A stretch of DNA of 64,000 bases from Siphonobacter sp. BAB-5405 (GTDB taxonomy: Bacteria > Bacteroidota > Bacteroidia > Cytophagales > Spirosomataceae): positions 248,001 through 312,000 of the forward strand of contig NZ_NJAG01000045.1 of assembly GCF_002872335.1 (NCBI RefSeq), written 5' to 3'. The translations under genes and the position numbers were made by a program. Positions 37,140 to 45,421 of the stretch are shown in pieces. The notes under the pieces are model-generated. The model ran no database searches. It was given only the letters and a program-made list of their open reading frames with translations, and was not told the origin of the DNA. Numbering within the stretch: position 1 is the first letter of the stretch; every line of letters begins with the position of its first letter.

Positions 37140-38747
37140 TTACTTTTTCGACCAGCGAGCTTGTTCATAATCCAGTTCACTTTCTTTCGCCCGCAGAATT
37201 TCGTCATCAAAACGGCTTTCCTTTTTCAGGCGTTCCAAAGCTAATCTCCTTACTTCGACGAGGTCTAGCATCACTTTACGGTAGAGGTCCTGAACGGTCA
37301 ATAACCCGGACGACTGATCATTGGATTGTAAGGCGTTCTTGGTCACTGAAACCTGGGAGATCAGTTGAGCCTTGATACGCCCCACCACTTCGTATTGTTC
37401 CATTTCATAGGCATAGTGCGTGTCTAGATGTTCCAGGGAAAGCTGAGTGAGTTCCTGCCGAAGTGATTCAATTTGCTCCTGAGCCGGAATTTGTTCTTCG
37501 GTTTCTTTAATACCAAGCCATTTCATGAACAATGGAAGCGTAAGGCCCTGGAATACGAGCGTGATAAGAATGACTACGAACGTGATGAAAAGAATCAGGT
37601 TTCGATGCGGAAACGGATTTATGCCATCCAGCAGGGTCAGGGGAATGGCCAGGGCTGATGCCAGTGAAACAACCCCCCGCATACCCGCCCAGCCAATGAG
37701 CAGGGACAGTTTAAGACCAGGGTGAGGTTCGGAGTAGGGTTTTCCAGCCGCCAACAAACGGGGCAGAAAAAAAGAAAGATATACCAATACTATCCGAATA
37801 ATGATGACCATGCCGCTTATCAGCAACGAGTAGTAGATCACCTGCAGAACTGTGTACTCTTCCAAACCCTGAATAATGAGGGGTAGTTGTAATCCAATAA
37901 TCGTAAATACAAATCCATTGAGCAGAAAACCTACCGTAGCCCATACTTCCTGCGTTTGCTGGCGGGTCTGATAATTCAAAAACTTACTCGAACGGGCCGA
38001 GAGTAACAGGCCGCCACTAACAACGGCCAATACGCCGGACCAGTGAAATTGTTCGGCAACCAAGTACATCAAATACGGAGCGATCAGAGTAATGGGTGTA
38101 ATGATGCGGGAAGTGCCTCCCCAGTAACGCATGATCCAGTACAGCAGAAAAGCGATACTGAACCCTACGAATACACCCATGACGGAAAGCACCAGGAAGT
38201 CTACAATAGCCTGCTGAAATACAAAGTTTCCAGTCAGTAAGGCCGCCAGGGCAAAGCGAAAGACCGTCAGTGAGGCCGCATCGTTTACCAGACTTTCGCC
38301 TTCCAGTATGGTTTGGGCCCGTTTGGGTACATCCAGTCCGCGTAGTACGGAGGTAGCCGCAATGGCATCAGGAGGCGAAATAATGCCGCCAAGTAAGAAA
38401 CCCAGAGCGAGCGTAAAGCCAGGAATCAGGGCGGTGGAGAAGTAGGCAACCGCCAGTGAAGTCGCTAAAACCAGGCCGAAGCCTAAACTAAGGATGGACC
38501 GTTTCCACTTCCAGAGCTGCGTCCAGGAAGATTCCCAGGCAGCTTCGAAAAGTAGTGGAGGTAGAAAAATCAAAAAGACCAGATCCGGGTCAATGGTCAT
38601 GGAAGGGATACCGGGAATGAAGCTGATCCCCAGACCACCCATCACTAAAAAAATGGGGTAGGATATGTTCAGGCGTTGACTAAGCATGTAGAGCAACGCC
38701 ATAATAAAAAACAGGGATAAAATCAGTAATAGATTTTCATGGATCAT
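37140..38747 (-). CDS. CPA1-family Na+/H+ antiporter
   Basis: 535 aa inner-membrane exchanger. About twelve membrane helices are followed by a soluble C-terminus of roughly 130 aa rich in Glu, Gln and Arg, probably helical. Ion-site landmarks are LGGIISPPDAIAATSVLRG with the conserved Pro-Asp, and LEGESLVNDAASLTVFRFA with Asn-Asp. LLIGWAGMRGVVSLASALAIP is the family helix near residue 365. Na+ versus K+ preference is not predictable here. Confidence 0.92.
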   Translation of the reverse strand: MIHENLLLILSLFFIMALLYMLSQRLNISYPIFLVMGGLGISFIPGIPSMTIDPDLVFLIFLPPLLFEAAWESSWTQLWKWKRSILSLGFGLVLATSLAVAYFSTALIPGFTLALGFLLGGIISPPDAIAATSVLRGLDVPKRAQTILEGESLVNDAASLTVFRFALAALLTGNFVFQQAIVDFLVLSVMGVFVGFSIAFLLYWIMRYWGGTSRIITPITLIAPYLMYLVAEQFHWSGVLAVVSGGLLLSARSSKFLNYQTRQQTQEVWATVGFLLNGFVFTIIGLQLPLIIQGLEEYTVLQVIYYSLLISGMVIIIRIVLVYLSFFLPRLLAAGKPYSEPHPGLKLSLLIGWAGMRGVVSLASALAIPLTLLDGINPFPHRNLILFITFVVILITLVFQGLTLPLFMKWLGIKETEEQIPAQEQIESLRQELTQLSLEHLDTHYAYEMEQYEVVGRIKAQLISQVSVTKNALQSNDQSSGLLTVQDLYRKVMLDLVEVRRLALERLKKESRFDDEILRAKESELDYEQARWSKK

Positions 38748-38835
38748 TAGCCAGTGGAGTCATTGAACTAAAACAATGGGTTAAAGTCAGATAGGTACGG
38801 ATTGGGGTAAGTGGAGTATCCAGGTTTGCGGAGGA

Positions 38836-39895
38836 TCACACCTGATAGATCAATGCATTGATATTCATCCCAGCTCCCACGGAGGCCAGTAAAATATAAT
38901 CTTCTTTTTGCAGGGAATACCCCGGCAATTCACCCTGCATGACCTGATGCAGCAGCGTAGGAATTGTAGCAACGGAGCTATTGCCCATCCAGCGAATATT
39001 CATGGGCAGGATGGCGGGCGGAGGCGTCTGTCCGTACAGGCGGTAAAATTCCCGAAGAATCGCTTCATCCATCTTTTCGTTGGCCTGATGAATAAAGATC
39101 ATTTTGAGAGCTTCCAGCGGAAGGCCACTTTCATCGAGACACTTCTTCATCGCTCCGGGAACCTGCGTGAGAGCGTATTCGTAGACTTTATGCCCGTGCA
39201 TCTTGATAAACTGCGGTGAGCCTTCCTGATCGGCATTGGCCTTACCCGAATAAATATAGTCCGCTTCCGTAAGCGTGTCCGAACGGACCACCGCATGCAG
39301 GATACCGCCCTCATCACTCAGGCTTTTGGTCACCACACAGGCTCCGGCTCCATCGGCAAAATCAGGGAATCCCGATCACTGGCGTCGATTACGCGGGATA
39401 GCGTCTCCGTACCAATCACTAAAATTGTCGAGGCCGCTCCGCTTCGAATGGCCTGATCCGCCAGAATCAGCCCCTGCAACCAGCCCGGACAACCAAAGAT
39501 CAGGTCATACGCCACGCAGAACGGATTTTTGATAGACAGACCCTGTTTGATCCGCGAGGCCAGCGATGGTACCTGATCCCGGGGTGCCCCGCATACGCCA
39601 TGTCGCCGTAATTATGAGCGACAATAATCTGATCAATGGTTTCTACGTCAATCCGTGCTTGACTAATGGCTTGCTGAGCGGCCTGCAAACCCATTAGCGA
39701 TGCTGTCATCCCCGGGGTAGCGTACCGCCGTTGTTCAATACCCGTAATGGCCGTAAATTTCTTAAGTGTGGTTTCTACCGGCTGGCGAAGGGGTGTTTGA
39801 TTACTGTCATAAAATTCATGCGTCAGAAATGCGTCATTGGTAACCGTCAGCGGGGGGAGGTAGGCACCCGTGCCTGAAATGAGGGATCGAATCAT
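38836..39895 (-). pseudogene. 3-oxoacyl-ACP synthase III (KAS III) family, two frameshifts
   Basis: Thiolase-fold condensing enzyme. The frame moves twice, each time at a homopolymer. First at C4 on + (39587-39590): GDMAYAG should continue with APRDQVPSLASRIKQGLS and leads into VAYDLIFGCPGWLQGL. Second at A4 on + (39358-39361): DRDSLI should continue FADGAGACVVTKSL. One added base at each place rebuilds a protein of 353 aa, the normal length, with catalytic Cys in FGCPG, His in FIHQANEKMD and Asn in MGNSSVATIPT. Two independent one-base losses in homopolymers of an otherwise perfect enzyme favour sequence errors. It starts 55 bp after a -7 box at 39950-39957. Confidence 0.88.
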
Positions 39896-39949
39896 AACAT
39901 AATGCTTCTTAACGTTCCAGAAAATCTAAAAACAAGTCCTGGCGGAAAA

Positions 39950-39957
39950 CAAATTTA
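39950..39957 (-). promoter_or_regulatory. -7 box of KAS III gene
   Basis: Reads TAAATTTG on the - strand, a perfect TAnnTTTG, 55 bp before the start at 39895. Confidence 0.5.
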
Positions 39958-40158
39958 GTTAGGAATAAAAAAGGATTCGATGCCACAGAAAAGGGGCATC
40001 GAATGGTTGCTTCACACAAGGTCCATTCGTACGCTTCCTGAAAAGGCAAGCTTACAACGGAGAAAAACGCTCTAGCCTTGAAATGAAGGGCGTAGCAAAC
40101 GTCCGGTTTGACGAGGTCTGACTACAAGTAGCCGGAAATTGAGAACTAAAACGCAGGC

Positions 40159-40404
40159 TTAGTTGAACCGTAACAAGGTACGCGACTCGCAGGCTCCGTT
40201 CATATAATCAATGGCTAACAGAGCAATGGCACGACCTTGTCGGGTTTGCAACAGGGGAATAGAGCGGTACGTTGTCCGGCCATCGATCAGAATGGATAAA
40301 GCTTCCTGAAAGCCTTCGGAGTCCTGTTCCGCAGTACGAATATCTTTGAGTTTTTCACGAAGTAAAGAAATCGTCTTTTTGATCTGTTGATTATTGGGTT
40401 TCAT
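40159..40404 (-). CDS. Small hypothetical protein
   Basis: 81 aa, no recognised family. Charged, helical N-terminus (QQIKKTISLLREKLKDIRTAEQDSEGF) then a more hydrophobic C-part (GRAIALLAIDYMNGACESRTLL). No signal peptide or membrane helix. It is 80 bp downstream of another unknown gene on the same strand, and the two may be one transcript. Coding potential is supported only by composition and the clean open frame. Confidence 0.5.
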   Translation of the reverse strand: MKPNNQQIKKTISLLREKLKDIRTAEQDSEGFQEALSILIDGRTTYRSIPLLQTRQGRAIALLAIDYMNGACESRTLLRFN

Positions 40405-40484
40405 AGTATAAGTAGATAAGGATGACTAGACGCTGAAGTCCGGGAAATGAAAAGCAACAAGCCTGTTAGTCGAATGATTATAGA

Positions 40485-41027
40485 CTAGGCTTTAGAATTG
40501 AAAGGAGCAGAAAAGAGCCGCCAGTTTCTGTACAGCTCTTGACGTTTCGGGGATGAACCACCCACGGGGTGATTATCGGACGTACCGAAGAAATCGCCTA
40601 ATTCCACGGCCACCCGTTTCAGGTGTTTATTCAGATAAATTCGCTGATTATCGATAAAGAAACCAAGCTCCTGGTCCTGCTCAACGGTGAAGAATGAGCC
40701 ATTCGAGAAATAACCGGTACCCGCATTGAAATAACGATTGAGTCGATTCGCGGGTATGTCGCCGGCTAATTCCGTAGATACGTCCGGAAGACATTTTTGC
40801 ATCCATTCCACCAGGGAGGTTATGTCCTGCACTTTACCCGCTACGCCAACACCTTCTCTAAAATCAATGCGGTGACCTCGTTCCTCGGCTCTGGTTAGTA
40901 GGTCATGGGTAAGTGTAATGAGTTCGGCAAAATCTTTTTTCCAGGGGCCCTCCTCCAAAGAATCAGGAGCAAAGGATGGGCTGTCGAGTAAGGTATGTAA
41001 ACGAGTAAGCATATGAGAAGTGTCCAT
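40485..41027 (-). CDS. Hypothetical protein, 180 aa
   Basis: I do not recognise the family. A helical N-terminus (residues 1-50) is followed by a segment that looks like a small alpha/beta domain: KVQDITSLVEWMQKCLP, YFNAGTGYFSNGSFFTVEQDQELGFFIDNQRIYLNKHLKRVAVELGDFF. No export signal. Frame length and composition support coding; 40159-40404 is the only neighbour on the same strand. Confidence 0.62.
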   Translation of the reverse strand: MDTSHMLTRLHTLLDSPSFAPDSLEEGPWKKDFAELITLTHDLLTRAEERGHRIDFREGVGVAGKVQDITSLVEWMQKCLPDVSTELAGDIPANRLNRYFNAGTGYFSNGSFFTVEQDQELGFFIDNQRIYLNKHLKRVAVELGDFFGTSDNHPVGGSSPKRQELYRNWRLFSAPFNSKA

Positions 41028-41626
41028 AGTACGAGGGGTAGTCAGTGAAAAGAGGAAATGGAATGGCCAGAAAGAAGAATCATTTATCCAGGGTATAAAC
41101 CAAGAATCAAAAAACGAGGTACTGGCTGTACCTAACGTTTCCTTAAGGGGCGGCAGTTAATACCGGAAATTCTAGAACGGGACGTACTGGAAATAGGGCA
41201 TAAATGCCTGAGAAAGAAATGAGGTAAAAAGGCGGCGAATGCTCGTTTTGAACGTAAACATGATCGTTGGGAATAACCGAACCGAATCAGGATGCTAACC
41301 CAAAGCGAGGCAGTACGTGAAGAAAACAGACCTGGAAAGGTCTGAAAAACAGAACCCTGACTAAGAAAAATGATTCCAAACGCAGGTTCATTCTAGTATC
41401 CTAACTGGATTACTGCCGGTCCGGTTCATTTTTGGGGCAAAAGAAATTAATCCGCTTCGGTAGGGCGGGGCCTGAAAAGCGGGTGAACTGCGTTCCGTGG
41501 GAGTATTCTGGCGTAAAAGATAGGATTGGTGTGGGGAATCGAATCCTGGATACAACAAGCCGACTTTTGGCTACAAGCGGCTCGCCCCTGCCGCCGTTCT
41601 TTGCCTAAACATTAGTCATCGAACCA
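41028..41626. other. 0.6-kb gap, no supported gene
   Basis: No frame of interest and no RNA gene seen. It separates a - strand unit from the + strand SDR-AraC unit and must hold divergent promoters, but no TAnnTTTG box is clear. Confidence 0.4.
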
Positions 41627-42445
41627 ATGAAATACACACTTGTAACCGGAGCATCCGCTGGCATTGGCGAAGCACTGGCCCGAAAATTAGCCCAGCGAAA
41701 ACACAACTTGGTACTCGTCGCCCGAAATGCCGAAAAACTCGCTGAGATGCGTAAACAGCTTCAGCAGCAGTATGGGATTCAGGTAGCTTTCATCGCAGCC
41801 GATTTGTCCAAGCCAGATGCTCCGGAACAGATTTTCCGTGAAACGCAGCAGCAAAACTGGGAAATTGAGGCCCTCGTCAATAACGCGGGGATTGGGTCCG
41901 GCGGCGAATTTGCTACGCTTTCGCTGGCATCGGAGCTGGCCTTGCTGCAACTCAACAACGCCTCGCTGGTAGCGATGACGCACCTCTTTCTGCAACCCAT
42001 GCGTGAACGCAGACGCGGCACGATTATCAACGTGGCGTCGATGGCCGCCTTTGCTCCCATCCCTTACATGGCTACCTACGCCGCCAGCAAAGCCTTTGTG
42101 CGTTCCTTTACCGAAGCCATCGCCGAGGAATGCCAGCCTGATGGGGTCCATCTGATGCTCTTTGCTCCCGGACTAACGAAAACGAATTTCAACGAATCCG
42201 CCGGGATCAATAATGAAAAGTCCATTGGGCTAAACTCGGACTATCAAACGGCGGTGCATCAGACTGCCGATGAAGTGGCGGATGAGTTACTGAAAGCCTG
42301 GGATGCGAAAAAACAGTTTTACATCTCCGGTAGTAGAAACCGTCTGGGCTTTCGTCTTGTCGCTTTAATACCTCATCCTACGATTGCCCGGTACATGGCC
42401 CGTTCGTACCGGAAAAAACTAGCTCAACAATCACTACCTTCGTAA
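41627..42445 (+). CDS. SDR-family short-chain dehydrogenase
   Basis: 272 aa. TGASAGIG near the N-terminus, DLSKPDA, NNAGIG, and the catalytic Ser plus Y-x-x-x-K in NVASMAAFAPIPYMATYAASK. The long C-terminal tail (FYISGSRNRLGFRLVALIP...YMARSYRKK) is of the YqjQ/DltE-like kind, membrane-peripheral in some members. It starts 183 bp after a broad gap and ends 2 bp before the next gene, so it is co-transcribed with the AraC regulator. The substrate is unknown. Confidence 0.9.
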   Translation: MKYTLVTGASAGIGEALARKLAQRKHNLVLVARNAEKLAEMRKQLQQQYGIQVAFIAADLSKPDAPEQIFRETQQQNWEIEALVNNAGIGSGGEFATLSLASELALLQLNNASLVAMTHLFLQPMRERRRGTIINVASMAAFAPIPYMATYAASKAFVRSFTEAIAEECQPDGVHLMLFAPGLTKTNFNESAGINNEKSIGLNSDYQTAVHQTADEVADELLKAWDAKKQFYISGSRNRLGFRLVALIPHPTIARYMARSYRKKLAQQSLPS

Positions 42446-42447
42446 GC

Positions 42448-43359
42448 ATGGAAACGACGCCCACCGTTCATATTCAGTCCATCACGCAGCTGCACCAGCT
42501 TTTGGAGCAGCCCAAACCCCGCCATCCGCTGGTGAGCCTGATTCGGTTTGAAGATTTCCCTGCGATAAAAATTGAACAGCGAACCCGGCTGATTTCGGAC
42601 TGTTACCAGATCACCCTGAAAAAGGAATGTCCCTGTAAGATTCAGTACGGACAAAGCCGGTTTGATTTTGACGAGGGGGTGATGGCCTGCTTTGCTCCGA
42701 AACAGGTAAACTTTATCGATCAGGATTTTGCCTTCGCTACGGCGGGCTGGCAACTCTCCATCCATCCGGATTTTCTGCGGAATTACCCGCTGGGCAGCAA
42801 AATCAAAAACTATGGATTTTTCGATTACTCGGTCAATGAAGCCCTGATTCTCTCCGAAGAAGAGCAACGCCGGATTGAAATCATCTTTCTTCAAATGCTG
42901 GAAGAATCCCGGCTTCCCATTGACCACTTTAGTCAGGATGCCTGGATTGCTCACCTGGAACTGCTGTTAACGTATTGCAATCGCTATTACAATCGGCAGT
43001 TTATTACCCGGAAAGCCGTCAGCAGTGAGTTACTGGATAAGGTTCAAAAACTACTGGACGAATACTTTGCTTCCCAGGAATCCAATAAGGGCTTACCCAC
43101 CGCTCAGTACTTGGCAGAGAGCCTGCATCTATCCTCTAAATACCTGAGCGACTGCCTGAAACAATTGACGGGCAGCACGACCCAGCAGTTAATTCACGAA
43201 AGACTCATCGAGCAGGCCAAAGAAAAGCTATCGACGACCAGCCTCTCCGTGGGTGAAATTGCGTATCAGTTAGGGTTTGAGTATCCGCAGTCGTTTAGTA
43301 AACTTTTCAAAGCCAAAACCAACCAGACCCCGCTGGAATTCAGGGCGTTTTATAATTAG
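42448..43359 (+). CDS. AraC-family transcriptional regulator
   Basis: 303 aa. The N-terminal half is a cupin-like sensor (SRFDFDEGVMACFAPKQVNF). The C-terminal half has two helix-turn-helix motifs: GLPTAQYLAESLHLSSKYLSDCLKQLTG and LSVGEIAYQLGFEYPQSFSKLFKAKTNQTP. It starts 2 bp after the SDR stop and probably controls the SDR. A decayed paralogue lies at 44022-44861. Its 3' end overlaps the convergent DUF6624 gene by 4 bp. Confidence 0.9.
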   Translation: METTPTVHIQSITQLHQLLEQPKPRHPLVSLIRFEDFPAIKIEQRTRLISDCYQITLKKECPCKIQYGQSRFDFDEGVMACFAPKQVNFIDQDFAFATAGWQLSIHPDFLRNYPLGSKIKNYGFFDYSVNEALILSEEEQRRIEIIFLQMLEESRLPIDHFSQDAWIAHLELLLTYCNRYYNRQFITRKAVSSELLDKVQKLLDEYFASQESNKGLPTAQYLAESLHLSSKYLSDCLKQLTGSTTQQLIHERLIEQAKEKLSTTSLSVGEIAYQLGFEYPQSFSKLFKAKTNQTPLEFRAFYN

Positions 43360-43924
43360 GCGGGACCGTTATTTACCCATACGAAGGGATGAACTATTCG
43401 GTGTAAACCGTGGTGGTGGTGAGTCCGAAAAGAGGCTTTCTGACGGGCCTTATTTTCCAGGGTGAGCTGGCTGGCCCGACGTTCCATTTCAGCTAATGCG
43501 GGTACATTCCACTGGGCTCGTTCTTCATCCGTCGTGTCCGGATCTATGTCCCACAAGCGGTACCGACCCCCATCCGAAACGAGTTGCGTACCATATTTTT
43601 GGGGCTGACCCTGGTACATGTGCCAGCGGTCCAATGCGGCTGCGGCTAACCATTCTACTGCCGGATTACCCAGTTCTACGCTTGTCAAGGCTAATTGGTG
43701 AGCCGACCAGATTTCGTCGATGCTATCTCCGTGCTGAAAAATGAGAGCCGCGTGGTGTAATCCTGAGCGGTAATAACTCGCCCTTCGTTGATTAAGGTCT
43801 GAACCTGTGTGCGTCGCTCGCGATCTCTGGTTCGTAAGGTCTCGTACGCCGGGGTGCCCACCTCTGGATAAGGAATCCGTTCGTTCTGATCCGCTTCGAA
43901 AAGCGTATATAAAGCATCAGGCAT
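43356..43924 (-). pseudogene. DUF6624-like protein, interrupted by one frameshift
   Basis: Two frames make one protein. The first (43924-43750) has DALYTLFEADQNERIPYPE and DYTTR; the second (to 43356) has TSVELGNPAVEWLAAAALDRWHMYQGQPQKYGTQ. Between them, one more C on + in CC at 43748-43749 would give TRALIFQHGDSIDEIWSAHQLALTSVELG, which is how such proteins read: a QHG motif, then LA...LG, then LAAAALDR...PQ.YGTQ. Restored length is about 188 aa. DUF6624 has no known function. The 3' end overlaps the AraC gene by 4 bp. The family assignment is from memory of the motif order and should be checked. Confidence 0.6.
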
Positions 43925-44021
43925 ACAAGCTGGCTCGGTAAGATTGCGGTGTACAATAAAACGTTTCTAAAAGACTCAATCCTCAACGAGAGGTCCCTCG
44001 TTTTATTCAATACCTTCCTTG

Positions 44022-44861
44022 CTAAGGAGAAGCAATTTGCATCGATAGTCGGAATCCGACGGGCGTCATACCCGTTTTTTTCTTGAACAGGCGACTGAAG
44101 TACTGCGGATATTCAAACCCAAGCTGGTAGGCCGTTTCATTGACCGATGCGGAGGTGACCAGGAGTAATCGTTTCGCTTTTTCAATCAGGGCGTGGTGAA
44201 TGTGCTGCTGGGTATTCTGACTCGTGAGCGTACGAAGCATGTCACTCAGGTAAGCCGGTGATACATTCAGCTCATCGGCTAGTTCCTGTACGGTAGGAAT
44301 GGAATGCTCGCTGGGTTGGGTAAAGTGAGCCGCGAGGCGGTACTCAAAACGCATCAGTAGTGAATCCGGCTCCCGATTGGATTCAGGGGTCCGGCGGGTT
44401 AGAAACTGACGGTGATAAAACCGGTTGGCATAGGTTAGCAACAGGTCACTCTGAGCGACGAGCACGTCCTGACTAAACAAATCAATGGGCCGCTCAACTT
44501 CCGCCCGAATGGTATTGATGAGCTAATTAAGCGTAGCTTCTTCGGCAGCCGACAAGTGCAGGGCCTTGTTGGTCGCGTAGGAAAAGAAACCATAACGCAT
44601 GATTTTCTGACCCAAGGAGTATTTAGCCAGCAGGTCGGGATGAACCAGTAGGCTCCAGCCCTTCAGACTTTCAAAGATTTCAGCAAGTTCCTCCGCATTG
44701 GCCAGCCAGCATCCCTGTCCGGGTGCCAGAAAGCTGAGGACCCCTTCGTGAAATCGTAGGAAGTGTGTCCATAGCGAATGGCTGCCTAACTCAAGCCCTG
44801 TTTTATCGAAATCAGGTAAAATTTGCTGTATGACCGGAGTCAGAACGGCCGGGGCATCACG
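44022..44861 (-). pseudogene. Decayed AraC-family regulator, in-frame stop and truncated N-terminus
   Basis: The C-terminal 150 codons are intact and have both helix-turn-helix motifs (PTVQELADELNVSPAYLSDMLRTLTS; ASVNETAYQLGFEYPQYFSRLFKKKTGMTP), close to the AraC at 42448. Upstream the same frame continues through a TAG (44523-44525) to about 44861, with sensor-domain text such as FHEGVLSFLAPGQG and LLVHPDLLAKYSLGQKI. About 70 N-terminal residues of the paralogue have no counterpart; the frame runs directly into SUKH-like sequence. The nonsense codon plus truncation show true decay. Confidence 0.8.
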
Positions 44862-45267
44862 TCAATAGGCTGCTGATGCGTAGCGTAAATATCATCATTT
44901 ATAATCTTCATCCCTACATACTCTGCCTCACCAATGGATTAGCAAAACAGAAGCATATGCTCGTCCCAGTCGTCACCAAAGTTCTCTTGTTGAAACCTGT
45001 TTTCATCTACTAATTCTTGGCAGCTTAGGAATCGGTATCCACCTGTATCTTCGAATTCATAAAAAGTAACTCCATTATATTTCCGTAGAAAAGCTACTAA
45101 ATCAATAGGTAATTTGAAGTCGAAGTAAGATCCACAAGCTATGAGTTCCTGTTCGTGAGCTTTTTCCGAATAGTAAATTTTGAAAGAAGACCCTCGTAGG
45201 TTCGTACTCCTCCTTTCTGGCTTTCTTGATGTAACTGCCCTATCTTATCAAACCATTCCTTTTTCAT
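44840..45267 (-). pseudogene. Decayed SUKH (SMI1/KNR4) family protein
   Basis: The ATG at 45265-45267 opens MKKEWFDKIGQLHQES and loses frame near 45195-45210; the next frame has SSFKIYYSEKAHEQELI, ACGSYFDFKLPIDLVAFLRKYNG, YEFEDTGGYRFLSC and FGDDWDEHMLLFC. This LP-DLxxFLrxYNG...gyrflsc pattern is the SUKH domain of toxin-immunity and related proteins. A TAA (44939-44941) interrupts the middle; reading through it gives SIGEAEYVGMKIINDDIYATHQQ, as expected of a SUKH tail. The fragment then meets the AraC remnant near 44850. At least two lesions exist, so it is a dead gene. Confidence 0.65.
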
Positions 45268-45353
45268 AGTAGAAAAAAGCACTTAAATAAACCAATACAA
45301 TAACGGAAAGATAGTAAGTATAATAGATCCTAACATATTCTTTCTAAAACCAT

Positions 45354-45398
45354 ATAAAGTGAAGGAGCCCGATTTGGTGTCGGGCTCCTTCACTTTAT
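45354..45398 (-). terminator. Strong terminator after TreY-MalQ
   Basis: Perfect 19-bp stem (45354-45372 with 45380-45398) and 7-nt loop, 24 bp past the stop of the fused gene, followed on the - strand by a T-rich stretch. It ends the GlgX-TreZ-TreY/MalQ unit. Confidence 0.9.
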
Positions 45399-45421
45399 GT
45401 GCACGGGTCTTTATTACCCCC

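Noticed and set aside
42448-43359. Calling the AraC at 42448 a fusion with the upstream SDR
   Set aside because: The two frames are separated by a stop and 2 bp, so they are separate genes that are only coupled.
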